Part shown: positions 26,084 through 34,729 of the stretch, piece after piece | How positions within the stretch are numbered: the stretch's first letter is position 1 | Layout of the letters: each line of letters starts with the position of its first letter | Source: Desulfobacula toluolica Tol2 | GTDB lineage: Bacteria > Desulfobacterota > Desulfobacteria > Desulfobacterales > Desulfobacteraceae | Assembly: GCF_000307105.1 (NCBI RefSeq) | Contig: NC_018645.1 | Coordinates: 283,001 to 347,000 of the forward strand | DNA length: 64,000 nucleotides | Reading direction: 5' to 3' | Program-made: the position numbers and the translations under genes | The notes under the pieces: model-generated | What the model saw: only the letters and a program-made list of their open reading frames with translations | What the model was told of the DNA's origin: nothing | Database searches by the model: none

Positions 26084-27379
26084 ATGTTGGGAAAAAAAAT
26101 ACTGATGTCTTCAGGGGGAGTACTTTTAACAGCGACTCGTGCCTTTGCAGAAGCAGGAGTCATTGATACGGGAGATACTGCCTGGGTCACCATATCAACC
26201 GCCCTGGTCATGATGATGACTCCGGCAGGCCTGGCTTTGTTTTATGGCGGTATGTCACGGTATAAAAACATGCTGAATACCATTGCCATGATTCTGGTTG
26301 CCTATTGTCTTGCCAGTATTGTCTGGGTTGGGTGGGGATACTCCCTTGCTTTTGGTGAGGGCTCAACCCTTTTTATCGGCAATCTGCAATATTTTTTTTT
26401 GAGCGGTATTGATATTCATTCCGTATCCGGGACCATCCCCACTCTTATTTTTGTGTTGTTCCAGATGACTTTTGCCTGTATTGGTGTTGCCATTATCCTG
26501 GGATCCGTGGTCGACAGGATGAAATTTTCTTCATGGATTGTATTTACTATTTTATGGGTGACCTTTGTATATACACCGGTTTGCAACTGGGCCTGGGGTG
26601 GCGGATGGATGCATAAGATCGGTGCCCTTGATTTTGCCGGCGGCAATGTTGTCCACATCAACGCGGGTGTTTCAGGGCTGGTGCTGGCCATGTTTCTCGG
26701 GAAGCGAAACGGGTATGGAAAAGAATCCATGATTCCGTCCAGCGTCAGTTTTACTGCCCTTGGCGCTGGCTTGTTATGGTTTGGATGGTTTGGATTTAAT
26801 GCCGGCAGCGCACTGGCAGCAGACGGCATTGCTGCTTCTGCATTCCTGGTCACCAATACCGCTGCTGCCATGGGTGGGCTGGCCTGGTTGTTTGTTGAAT
26901 GGAAACACAGCAAAAAACCAACCCTTCTGGGGCTTGCATCCGGTGCCATCGCGGGTCTTGTGGGTATAACCCCTGCTGCAGGCTTTGTCACTTTGGCAGG
27001 GGCCCTGGTAATCGGGGCTGTTGCAGGCATCATCGGTTTTTTCGGCGTTGCCGTACTCAAGCAGAAGTTGGGATATGATGATTCTCTTGACGCCTTTGGC
27101 ATACACGGCCTGTGCGGGATGTGGGGAGCTATGGCCACGGGGCTTTTTGCATCCCCTTCCATCACTGAAGGGGCGGCAGGCCTGTTTTACGGCAATCCGG
27201 GACAGGTTTGGATTCAGTTTTTGTCCATTGTAGGCACCATTGCTTTCAGTGCAACGGCCACTCTTATCGTGGTGCTGGTAACCCGGATGCTGACCAACGG
27301 ACTGAGGGTGGACAGGGAGGAAGAATTTGCCGGACTTGACAATGCCCTTCACGGCGAACGTGCATTTGAAATAGAATAG
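26084..27379 (+). CDS. amtB: Ammonium transporter AmtB
   Basis: A 431-residue inner-membrane ammonium channel of the Amt/Rh family with a probable N-terminal signal sequence (cleavage near AFA-EAG, residue 23) and eleven membrane helices. The pore twin histidines are H191 (VVHINAGVSG) and H341 (DAFGIHGLCGMWG); LALFYGGMSRYKNMLNT and AGDDS-like C-terminal features are normal. AmtB genes are commonly paired with glnK (PII), but none is beside it here. Expression is expected from the sigma-54 promoter upstream. Confidence 0.96.
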   Translation: MLGKKILMSSGGVLLTATRAFAEAGVIDTGDTAWVTISTALVMMMTPAGLALFYGGMSRYKNMLNTIAMILVAYCLASIVWVGWGYSLAFGEGSTLFIGNLQYFFLSGIDIHSVSGTIPTLIFVLFQMTFACIGVAIILGSVVDRMKFSSWIVFTILWVTFVYTPVCNWAWGGGWMHKIGALDFAGGNVVHINAGVSGLVLAMFLGKRNGYGKESMIPSSVSFTALGAGLLWFGWFGFNAGSALAADGIAASAFLVTNTAAAMGGLAWLFVEWKHSKKPTLLGLASGAIAGLVGITPAAGFVTLAGALVIGAVAGIIGFFGVAVLKQKLGYDDSLDAFGIHGLCGMWGAMATGLFASPSITEGAAGLFYGNPGQVWIQFLSIVGTIAFSATATLIVVLVTRMLTNGLRVDREEEFAGLDNALHGERAFEIE

Positions 27380-27434
27380 ATACAAAATTTCAGGCATCCC
27401 GCCTCTTGTATTACTCCCTTTTTATCTTACATGG

Positions 27435-27467
27435 GCGGTTCCGGCTTTGTTAATAAGTCGGAACCGC
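27435..27467. terminator. Hairpin downstream of amtB
   Basis: GCGGTTCCGGCTT pairs with AAGTCGGAACCGC (one G-U) around a 7-base loop. It is followed by an A-tract rather than T on the plus strand, so it may work as a Rho-assisted 3' end or RNA-stabilising hairpin. Confidence 0.5.
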
Positions 27468-27498
27468 TGCAAAAAAAAATTACGGTCTCGCCTGTGAA

Positions 27499-27708
27499 CT
27501 AAACATTCATTCTTAAGAAAGTGTCCTTGCAGTTGCCAGCCTGGGTGATCTGTACCCTGCCGCGCCAGGTATACTGAAATGCATTCCGAATAAGGTTGCC
27601 CGTCACAATTCGGGCCTGTGAACCTGGGAACTGAATAATGAAGGATTCCGTATCAAGATCAACCTCAACATTCTTATCTCTGATTTTTGTTGTTTCAAGC
27701 TTATCCAT
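27499..27708 (-). pseudogene. Remnant of a histidine kinase ATPase domain
   Basis: A 69-codon frame whose middle reads RIVTGNLIRNAFQYTWRGRVQI, the N-box region of a HATPase_c domain (asparagine-rich ATP/Mg site). Nothing of the HisKA domain upstream or of the G boxes downstream remains: the stop comes about 26 residues after the N box. It is therefore a fragment of a former sensor kinase gene rather than a functional protein. Confidence 0.6.
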
Positions 27709-27825
27709 GTTATGGGGGTAAGGAGCGGCAGATAAACTTTTTTTGAAATCAAAAGCTCATAATTAAAAAGATTGATTGATTTAATAAACCAAAGACGTAT
27801 GATGATGTTTAGTTAAAAAATATTT

Positions 27826-27997
27826 TTATATGAAAGTTTTCAAAGATTCATACAGAGATTTTCGATCTTTGTTGTGGGCAAACATGGATGAAAGACCAAG
27901 TCTGCTCGTGGCGGTTTATATGAAAGAACTTTTAACCTGCTGAAATTAAGTGTCTTTCATTATTTGTTGTGGCAGAGTGATCTGCCATGGCCGTTAT
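27826..27997. repeat. Dispersed structured repeat, copy 2 (two units)
   Basis: The second unit (27915-27995) equals 4333-4413 at 77 of 81 positions. The preceding unit (from about 27826) is diverged but keeps TTTATATGAAAG, the TATGAA/TTCATA pair and TTTGTTGTGG. In this copy the second hairpin is perfectly paired (TGGCAGA-GTGA-TCTGCCA): the T-to-C change converts the G-U pair of copy 1 to G-C. Confidence 0.75.
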
Positions 27998-28076
27998 TGC
28001 GGTCGTCAAGCACGAAAAAAAACAGTGGATCATCTTGTATTTCGGGTACTCTTGATGCGGTAAAAGGAGAGTTTAT

Positions 28077-28856
28077 ATTTTAAAGGACAGACTTGAATGT
28101 ATTTATTCTCAATATAATAAAAGGCAATATGTGGACCCTGATCCGCTTTTGTTTTTGTATGATTATCCTGAAAAGAAAAACCGGGAAATAGCGGGGTTCA
28201 TTGCCGCCTGTTTTGCCTATGGCCGGGTTGATCAGATCATGAAAACCGTGGGCCATATTCTTGGAAAGCTTGGGCCTGATCCTTTTACATACCTGATGAC
28301 CCGGACAAAAAAAGATATGGCGAATGAGTTTAAAGGGTTTCGATACAGATTTGCAAATGAGTCCCATCTGGTTCACCTGTTATGGGGGATCAGGACGGTT
28401 TTAAAGAAGTTTTCATCTCTTGAAAATTGTTTTTATGAGGGAACTGAATCTACTGATGAAAACGTTTTACCAGGGCTTGTCTTTTTGTTTGAGCAGATGA
28501 ATCAGCATAATAAAACGGGTCATCTCCTGGCAGATCCGAAAAAGAAAAGTGCATGCAAACGAAGCAATCTGTTTTTGAGGTGGATGGTCAGAAAAGATCA
28601 GGTTGATCCTGGCGGATGGGATAAAATAAGCCCTTCTATCTTGATTGTACCTCTGGATACCCATATGTATAAAACAGGGCTTATGCTTGAGTTTACACAA
28701 AGAAAGAGTATGGATTTGAAAACAGCCCTTGAAATCACACAGGGGTTTAGAACTGTTTTAAGGCAAGATCCGGTTAAATATGATTTTTGCCTGACCCGGT
28801 TTGGTATCAGGAAAGGGATGAGCATGGAACATTTGAAAAAGGCTGTCTGCGGGTGA
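28077..28856 (+). CDS. TIGR02757-family protein, probable ATT start
   Basis: A protein of about 259 residues resembling the TIGR02757 family (function unknown; helical, DNA-glycosylase-like HhH context has been suggested). PDPLLFLYDYPEKKNREIAGFIAACFAYGRVDQIMKTV is typical. The first usual start is GTG 28131, but the in-frame upstream codons encode ILKDRLECIYSQYNKRQYV, which fits the family N terminus, and AAGGAG (28064-28069) lies seven bases before ATT 28077. No ATG, GTG or TTG exists between the upstream stop (28053) and 28131. Translation from ATT is therefore probable (inference); otherwise the N terminus is truncated. Confidence 0.75.
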   Translation: MLKDRLECIYSQYNKRQYVDPDPLLFLYDYPEKKNREIAGFIAACFAYGRVDQIMKTVGHILGKLGPDPFTYLMTRTKKDMANEFKGFRYRFANESHLVHLLWGIRTVLKKFSSLENCFYEGTESTDENVLPGLVFLFEQMNQHNKTGHLLADPKKKSACKRSNLFLRWMVRKDQVDPGGWDKISPSILIVPLDTHMYKTGLMLEFTQRKSMDLKTALEITQGFRTVLRQDPVKYDFCLTRFGIRKGMSMEHLKKAVCG

Positions 28857-28958
28857 AAGATAAAAGAGCTGCAATGTGTGGTATAAGGTGTTGCTCCATC
28901 TGATTTGACAACCTGTGGCTGCCGGGTGGAATGGTAGATAAAAAAGATTTTCACTTTA

Positions 28959-28986
28959 TTGACATTCTACCACTTTGTAGTATTTT
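28959..28986 (+). promoter_or_regulatory. Sigma-70 promoter of the nifU-nifS-hdrCB operon
   Basis: TTGACA, a 16-base spacer and TATTTT, about 60 bp before nifU. TGGTAGA upstream (28931-28940) and TCTACCA at the spacer (28965-28973) form a 7-bp dyad that could bind a regulator. Confidence 0.55.
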
Positions 28987-29047
28987 AAACCTTAGATATT
29001 TAAATGACAAATTTAATCCGGTTAAAATTCGATGAAGGAGACGGTTT

Positions 29048-29611
29048 ATGTGGGATTATACAGATAAGGTTAAGGATCATTTTTTAAAGCCCAGGAATGT
29101 GGGTGAACTGGAAGGGGCCAATGCCGTTGGTGAAACAGGGTCCTTGAGTTGCGGTGATGCATTGAAGCTGTTTTTAAAAGTTGATGAGAATGAGAAAATT
29201 GTTGATGCAACTTTTATGACTTTCGGATGTGCAAGCGCTGTTGCTTCTTCCTCGGCTTTGACCGAGATCATTAAGGGAATGACCCTTGATGAGGCTTCAA
29301 AAATTACCAATGACGATATTTCAGATTATCTTGGCGGTCTGCCAAAGGAAAAAATGCATTGTTCGGTCATGGGACAGTCAGCTTTGAAAAAAGCCATTGC
29401 CGATTACAGGGGAATTCAGATTCTGGAGAAACCGGGTGAGATGGTTTGTGAATGCTTTGATGTTACGGATCTGGAGATTATTGAGGCTGTCAAGGCAAAC
29501 AGCCTTGAAACCACCGAAGATGTGACCGACTACCTGAAAGCCGGAGGCGGATGCGGCCAGTGCCTGGAAAGGATTGAAGAAATTATTGAATCTGTTAAAG
29601 CCAAAGGATAA
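29048..29611 (+). CDS. nifU: NifU-like Fe-S scaffold with BFD-type domain
   Basis: A 187-residue iron-sulfur scaffold. Residues 1-122 are the IscU/NifU N-terminal domain with scaffold cysteines C35 (SLSCGDAL), C61 (TFGCASA) and C105 (MHCSVMG). Residues 130-182 are a [2Fe-2S] bacterioferritin-associated ferredoxin-like domain with C134, C136, C169 and C172. The C-terminal Nfu domain of classical NifU is missing. It accepts sulfur from the cysteine desulfurase encoded next and assembles clusters for transfer to apoproteins. GAAGGAG precedes the ATG. Confidence 0.93.
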   Translation: MWDYTDKVKDHFLKPRNVGELEGANAVGETGSLSCGDALKLFLKVDENEKIVDATFMTFGCASAVASSSALTEIIKGMTLDEASKITNDDISDYLGGLPKEKMHCSVMGQSALKKAIADYRGIQILEKPGEMVCECFDVTDLEIIEAVKANSLETTEDVTDYLKAGGGCGQCLERIEEIIESVKAKG

Positions 29612-29621
29612 TTTATCGAAA

Positions 29622-30794
29622 ATGAGAATTGTATATACGGATAACAATGCCACAACAAAAGTTGCAGATGAAGTTATAGAAGAAATGCTTCCCTATTTTG
29701 GGCAATTTTATGGCAACCCGTCTTCCATGCATACCTTTGGGGACCAGGTTGATAAAAAAATAAAACAGGCAAGGCAGCGTGTGGCAAATTTTATCAATGC
29801 CGATCCAAATGAAATTATTTTTACAAGCTGCGGAACAGAGAGTGATAATTGTGCTATTTATTCAGCCCTTAATGCTTTTCCTGAAAAAAAGCATATCATT
29901 ACCTCCAATGTGGAGCATCCCGCTATTAATAAGCTTTATCAGCATCTTCAAAAGAAAAAAGGGTATGAAGTTACTTTTGTTCCGGTGGATAAAAAAGGCC
30001 TCCTGAATCTGGATCTTTTGTACGACAGCCTGTCCGACAACACAGCAATTGTTTCGTTAATGTGGGCAAATAATGAAACAGGGGTGTTGTTCCCCATTGA
30101 GGATATCGCTAAAAAAGTCAATAAAAAGGGTATTTTGTTTCATACGGATGCGGTTCAGGCAGGCGGCAAGGTTCCCATTGATGTGAAACAGGTGGGTGTG
30201 GATATGTTGTCTCTTTCCGGGCATAAAATTCATGCACCCAAAGGGATCGGCGTGCTGTATGTGAAAAAGGGAGTAAAGTTTTCACCTTTTTTGATCGGCG
30301 GACACCAGGAAGAGGGACGCCGGGGAGGCACGGAAAATACAGTATCCATTATCGGGCTTGGAAGGGCTTGTGAACTTGCCACAGAGCATTTGCCTGTTAT
30401 GAATACAAGGGTCAGGGAACTGCGCGATTATCTTCAGACCCGGCTGCTTGAAAAAATTCCCTGTTCATCGGTTAACGGGGATCTGGATCTTAGACTGCCC
30501 AACACCTTGTCCATAGGATTTGATGCAGTGGAAGGAGAATCCATTCTGCTTTTGCTGGACCGGGAGGGCATCTGTGCCTCGTCAGGATCAGCCTGCACCT
30601 CTGGATCTTTAGACCCTTCCCATGTACTCATGGCCATGGAAGTGCCGTTTAAGTCTGCCCACGGGTCCATTAGATTTTCTTTGTCCCATTATAATACAAA
30701 GGATGAAATGGATATAATTGTTTCAGCTCTTGTCCCTGCAATTGAGAAACTCAGAGAAATGTCACCCTTCTGGAAGGATGGCAAAGTGGTATGA
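29622..30794 (+). CDS. nifS: Cysteine desulfurase (NifS/IscS type)
   Basis: A 390-residue PLP enzyme that removes sulfur from cysteine for Fe-S assembly. N terminus VYTDNNATTKVADEV, PLP lysine in SLSGHKIHAPKGIGVLYV, and catalytic cysteine loop CASSGSACTSGSLDPSHVL identify the group I (NifS-like) type. ATG 29622 (MRIVYTDN) is the family start although the frame is open further upstream, inside nifU. It lies 10 bp after nifU and overlaps the next gene by ATGA. Confidence 0.95.
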   Translation: MRIVYTDNNATTKVADEVIEEMLPYFGQFYGNPSSMHTFGDQVDKKIKQARQRVANFINADPNEIIFTSCGTESDNCAIYSALNAFPEKKHIITSNVEHPAINKLYQHLQKKKGYEVTFVPVDKKGLLNLDLLYDSLSDNTAIVSLMWANNETGVLFPIEDIAKKVNKKGILFHTDAVQAGGKVPIDVKQVGVDMLSLSGHKIHAPKGIGVLYVKKGVKFSPFLIGGHQEEGRRGGTENTVSIIGLGRACELATEHLPVMNTRVRELRDYLQTRLLEKIPCSSVNGDLDLRLPNTLSIGFDAVEGESILLLLDREGICASSGSACTSGSLDPSHVLMAMEVPFKSAHGSIRFSLSHYNTKDEMDIIVSALVPAIEKLREMSPFWKDGKVV

Positions 30795-32203
30795 TACCCT
30801 TTGAAAAAGGGCAAGATGAGTTTGCCAATGACATCAGGGAATATGCAGGGATTAATTTTAATACCTGCCTGCATTGCAAATCCTGTACAAACGGCTGCCC
30901 TTTTTTAGAAGGAATGGATTATGCGCCTAATGCGGTCATTCGTCTTGTTCAGCTTGGACAAGAAGAGGCCGCATTAAACAGTTCCACCATCTGGGTGTGT
31001 GTGGGATGCAACACCTGCAGCAGTTGCTGTCCCATGGCAATTGACATACCTGCCGTAATGGACGGCCTTCGTAAAAAGGCTCTTGAAAAAAAGATTAAAG
31101 TGCCGGAGCCTGATATTTTAAATTTTCATACCCAGGTATTGAACACCATAAAAAAATACGGCAGAAACCATAAGCTTGAAATCATGATGCGGTATAAGTT
31201 GAAAAAAATGGATTTTCTCAGCGATATGGGGTTGGGTCTTAAAATGCTGAAAAAAAGAAAGCTGGATTTAACACCATCCAAAATTCAGGATAAGAGCGCC
31301 ATTGAAAAACTTTTCAGGAAAAAAAACAGTTCCCGAAAAAATAACTCCAGGTCAAAGCGATTGCAATTTACTTTTTTTCCGGGATGTTCGCTCAAGGCAT
31401 CAGGGCATGAAAACACCCTGTCGCTGTTAAAATTTTGTGAGCTTGTGAATATCGAGCTTACAGAGCTTGAAGACTGGAATTGCTGCGGGTCGTCCTCAGC
31501 CCACAGCATTGACCTTGATCTGGCTGAAAAACTTCCCATGAGAAATATATCCCTGGCACCAAAGGGTGTTTCTTTGCTGATCGCCTGTCCAAGCTGCTTT
31601 GTCCGTATGAAATCCATGTATCTGAAACTCAAATCAGACAAACAGCTCAGGCAAAAATATGAAGATCTGTGGGGAAAGTCTTTTGATGAAACACTTGAAA
31701 TCATTCCTTTTTTTGAGATTTTTAACCGGATTGATATAAAAGACCATATTGAACGGCCCAAAGAAAAATTAAAACAGTTGAAGGTGGCTCCTTATTACGG
31801 CTGCATGCTTGCCATGCCGCCGGACTTGAGGTTTGAAAAAAGTTATGCAGGGGTGTTGGAAAAAACTCTTGGAGCGCTGGGGGCTGATGTCATCTGTTTC
31901 GGATATGGAACACGGTGCTGCGGAACCTACCTGTCGGTTGCAAAACCACGGGTTGCCCAAAAGGTTGTCAATGAAATTATTTTCAAGGCCATGGAAGCAG
32001 GTGCGGAATGCATGGTGACCGCTTGTGCAATGTGCCATTTGAATCTTGAAATCCGGTGCAGTCTTGAAAACCCGATCCCGATCCTCCATTTTTCCGAATT
32101 GCTGTCAATGGCACTGGGTGAAGCAGATCGGAAAAAATGGTTTCCCCGGCACATTGTAAATCCTGTGCCTTTGTTGAAAAAAAGAGGTTTGATATCTTCC
32201 TGA
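30791..32203 (+). CDS. HdrC-HdrB-like fusion (CCG-domain Fe-S protein)
   Basis: A 470-residue soluble protein joining a HdrC-like part (two [4Fe-4S] motifs: C26/C29/C32/C36 and C70/C73/C76/C80) to a HdrB-like part with two CCG domains (FPGCSLKASG...NCCGSS...CPSCF, and YYGCMLAMP...RCCGTYLS...CAMCH). CCG domains in HdrB hold noncubane [4Fe-4S] clusters for disulfide reduction. The linker (about 130-185) is rich in lysine. The ATGA overlap with nifS makes it translationally coupled, an uncommon arrangement: either a dedicated client of NifUS or an electron donor for cluster assembly (both inferences). No HdrA gene is adjacent. Confidence 0.88.
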   Translation: MIPFEKGQDEFANDIREYAGINFNTCLHCKSCTNGCPFLEGMDYAPNAVIRLVQLGQEEAALNSSTIWVCVGCNTCSSCCPMAIDIPAVMDGLRKKALEKKIKVPEPDILNFHTQVLNTIKKYGRNHKLEIMMRYKLKKMDFLSDMGLGLKMLKKRKLDLTPSKIQDKSAIEKLFRKKNSSRKNNSRSKRLQFTFFPGCSLKASGHENTLSLLKFCELVNIELTELEDWNCCGSSSAHSIDLDLAEKLPMRNISLAPKGVSLLIACPSCFVRMKSMYLKLKSDKQLRQKYEDLWGKSFDETLEIIPFFEIFNRIDIKDHIERPKEKLKQLKVAPYYGCMLAMPPDLRFEKSYAGVLEKTLGALGADVICFGYGTRCCGTYLSVAKPRVAQKVVNEIIFKAMEAGAECMVTACAMCHLNLEIRCSLENPIPILHFSELLSMALGEADRKKWFPRHIVNPVPLLKKRGLISS

Positions 32204-32212
32204 CGTTTTGGC

Positions 32213-33139
32213 TCAGGATGTCTTGAACAGTTCTGTACTCAGATATCTTTCTCCTGTATCACAGATAATAAACACAATGGTCCTGTCTTTGTTTTCAGGG
32301 CGGGAAGCAAGAATTTTGGCTGCATGAAAAGCAGCTCCCGATGAAATACCGCAAAGAATGCCTTCATCCCGGGCAAGATCTTTTGCACCCTGAAAGGCCT
32401 CCTGGTTTGTGATGGTGAGAACTTCATCAAGGATATCAATGTTCAGATTCTCAGGGATAAAACCGGCACCAATACCCTGGATTTTATGGGGTCCGGGCTT
32501 GCCGCCGGAAATAACAGGCGAATCAGCTGGTTCAACAGCCACACATTGTATGCTGCGATTTTTTTCTTTCAAAACTTCCGACACCCCGGTAATGGTCCCG
32601 CCGGTGCCCACACCTGCAACAAATATATCAATTTTTCCATTGGTATCCTCCCAGATTTCCACAGCCGTGGTTTTTCGATGGATTTCAGGGTTGGCAGGGT
32701 TGGAAAACTGGTCGGGCATAAAGGCATTGGCTGTTTCTTCAACAATTTTTTTTGCCTTTTCAATGGCCCCTTTCATGCCCTTGGGGCCTTCTGTCAGGAT
32801 AAGGGTGGCCCCCAGGTGTTTTAAAAGCTGCCGGCGTTCATTGCTCATGGTTTCAGGCATGGTTAAAATCAGTTTTAATCCTTTGACCCGTGCCGCAAAT
32901 GCAAGAGCAATTCCGGTATTCCCGCTTGTGGGTTCGACAATTGTGGAGTTTGAATTGATTTTCCCGGTTTCAAGGGCATCTTCGATCATGGCAATACCGA
33001 TTCTGTCCTTAACGCTTCCGGCCGGGTTGAAAAATTCAGTTTTTCCATAAATATTTGCCCCGGTTTTTCTGCTTGCGGTTTTAATATGGATTAAAGGGGT
33101 GTTGCCGCAGGTTTTTGTGATATCAGATTTGGTATTCAT
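32213..33139 (-). CDS. cysK: Cysteine synthase (O-acetylserine sulfhydrylase)
   Basis: A 308-residue fold-type II PLP enzyme making cysteine from O-acetylserine and sulfide. PLP lysine lies in NPAGSVKDRIG, the substrate loop is EPTSGNTGIALAF, and the phosphate cup is GVGTGGTITGV. ATG 33139 is chosen because GGAGGAG precedes it (spacing 6); upstream in-frame ATGs lie inside cysE. Its start overlaps the cysE end by 17 bp, as expected for proteins that form the cysteine synthase complex. The CysE C terminus ends in Ile (EYQI), the residue that inserts into the CysK active site in that complex. Confidence 0.96.
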   Translation of the reverse strand: MNTKSDITKTCGNTPLIHIKTASRKTGANIYGKTEFFNPAGSVKDRIGIAMIEDALETGKINSNSTIVEPTSGNTGIALAFAARVKGLKLILTMPETMSNERRQLLKHLGATLILTEGPKGMKGAIEKAKKIVEETANAFMPDQFSNPANPEIHRKTTAVEIWEDTNGKIDIFVAGVGTGGTITGVSEVLKEKNRSIQCVAVEPADSPVISGGKPGPHKIQGIGAGFIPENLNIDILDEVLTITNQEAFQGAKDLARDEGILCGISSGAAFHAAKILASRPENKDRTIVFIICDTGERYLSTELFKTS

Positions 33140-34109
33140 GGTTTTGCTCCTCCCGATCTTCCTGGTATTTGTAAATAAGGCTGGGAGATTCAATAAACAC
33201 TTTGGTATCCGCTGGAATAGAACGGGTCAGCCAGACGTTTCCTCCTACAACGGACCGTTCTCCAATGATGGTTTCTCCTCCCAGTATGGTGGCCCCGGAA
33301 TAGATGATAACATCATCTTTAATGGTGGGGTGTCGTTTTGATCCCCTGAGCTTTTCACCTGCGTTTGGGGGCAAAGATAAGGCACCAATGGTTACATTTT
33401 GATAGATCCTGACATTGTTTCCGATGACACTTGTTTCTCCTACCACAACACCTGTTCCGTGGTCAATGACAAATCGTTTGCCTATTTTTGCACCCGGATG
33501 AATATCGATTCCGGTCTGGTTGTGGGCATATTCCGTCATTATTCTAGGCAGTTGCGGAACTTCCAGTTTGAACAGGAGATTGGCAATCCTGTAAACGGTG
33601 ATTGCATACAGTCCGGGATAAGAAAAAATTACCTCGTCATGGCTTTTTGCAGCAGGGTCTCCATCGTAGGCACCTTTTACATCTTCAGCCAGGGAAATGC
33701 GAAGATCCGGGACAGCCTGGATTACTTTTAAAGCAATTTCATTGCCCCTGTTTTCACATTCCGAACATGTCTGACCATAACGCAGACAATCGTGTCTCAG
33801 GACATGAATGATCTGTTCGGACAGGATCTCATAGAGCTGGGATAACACTTGTCCTAAGTTGTAGGCAAGATTTACTCCGTCTATTTTTTCACTTGAAAAA
33901 TAACCCGGGAAAAGAATTTCCCGGAATTTATCAATCATTTCCTTTACGGATGTGGAAAAATGGATCGGCTCATCCCCAATATGTGCAAAACACCTGTCAT
34001 CTTCCATGGATGACAGAATGGTGGTAATAATTTTTGATAATTCTTTGCGATGCTCAGAATCATTCTCTCTTACGGTCTGGCATAAATTGTTTTTAAAAAA
34101 ATTATCCAT
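33123..34109 (-). CDS. cysE: Serine O-acetyltransferase
   Basis: A 328-residue left-handed beta-helix acetyltransferase of the longer EpsC-like group. Residues 1-170 are the helical N-terminal domain; DIHPGAKIGKRFVIDHGTGVVVGETSVIGNNV gives hexapeptide repeats with catalytic D-H pair, and RHPTIKDDVIIYSGATILGG the acetyl-CoA site. It makes O-acetylserine for CysK. The C-terminal Ile fits complex formation with CysK. A CSEC pair in the N-terminal part (YGQTCSECENRG) is notable and could respond to redox. It lies 5 bp after the regulator gene. Confidence 0.95.
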   Translation of the reverse strand: MDNFFKNNLCQTVRENDSEHRKELSKIITTILSSMEDDRCFAHIGDEPIHFSTSVKEMIDKFREILFPGYFSSEKIDGVNLAYNLGQVLSQLYEILSEQIIHVLRHDCLRYGQTCSECENRGNEIALKVIQAVPDLRISLAEDVKGAYDGDPAAKSHDEVIFSYPGLYAITVYRIANLLFKLEVPQLPRIMTEYAHNQTGIDIHPGAKIGKRFVIDHGTGVVVGETSVIGNNVRIYQNVTIGALSLPPNAGEKLRGSKRHPTIKDDVIIYSGATILGGETIIGERSVVGGNVWLTRSIPADTKVFIESPSLIYKYQEDREEQNHEYQI

Positions 34110-34114
34110 TGTTT

Positions 34115-34510
34115 TTAAATTCCTTTTTGGGTTTCAAAAAATCCTTTAAACACTTTGCATTTTCTGCATTCTTCCATTTTGTCTTCCCATGAATTGTGTG
34201 CTTCACCACTGCATTTGGTTCCATTGATGAACCAACACATATCACCGGCTTTAAATTCCCATGCCGGGCATTTTTTAAGGGTTTTATCGGGACATTTCAG
34301 TATTTCCCAGCATTTGTCCGAAGAATTCCCATTGTTCAGTATTATTCGGGAAAGCAGGAAAAGCAGTTGCCGTTCAACGTGGTGGGGGATTTTGCGCCAT
34401 CCTTGTTCATAACTGTGAATTGCCTTGATGGAAACTCCAAGAAGCTGTGCCAGCTCTTTTTGTGTTTTTTTCAGTCTGGCTCTGATAGTTTTAAAATTAT
34501 TGCTTTCCAT
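34115..34510 (-). CDS. HTH regulator with two-CW cysteine domain
   Basis: A 131-residue protein: an XRE-type HTH (about residues 5-55, LKKTQKELAQLLGVSIKAIHSYEQGWRKIP) followed by a cysteine-rich domain with two Cys-Trp pairs (CWEILKCPDK, KKCPAWE, MCWFINGTKC, CRKC). This matches the 'two-CW' domain arrangement of deltaproteobacteria, likely a metal or redox sensor. It is the first gene of the operon with cysE and cysK, so it probably senses sulfur, redox or iron state and controls cysteine synthesis (inference). Confidence 0.85.
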   Translation of the reverse strand: MESNNFKTIRARLKKTQKELAQLLGVSIKAIHSYEQGWRKIPHHVERQLLFLLSRIILNNGNSSDKCWEILKCPDKTLKKCPAWEFKAGDMCWFINGTKCSGEAHNSWEDKMEECRKCKVFKGFFETQKGI

Positions 34511-34729
34511 TAATGGCTCTTTTTAAATTTAAAGGATTATTTGTGTTTATTGCTTATTTTTTCAAACATATACCACATAGTGGGAGCTGTCAATGGTGAA
34601 ACCGCATATCCGGAGGATGGCTGTTATATGTTTGGATTTTTCAAGATTTTTATATAAAATGATGCTTGACCTTACATTTTCTTGTATTACTTTATGCAAC
34701 AGATTATTAAAAATAATGAAAGGGGCGTC

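Noticed and set aside
26416-27165. 249-codon open frame on the minus strand inside amtB
   Set aside because: It is antisense to a well-conserved gene and its composition (Pro/Ala/Thr) is the expected mirror of the AmtB codons.
32409-33050. 213-codon open frame on the plus strand opposite cysK
   Set aside because: Mirror of the cysK codon pattern, no ribosome site and no recognisable domain.
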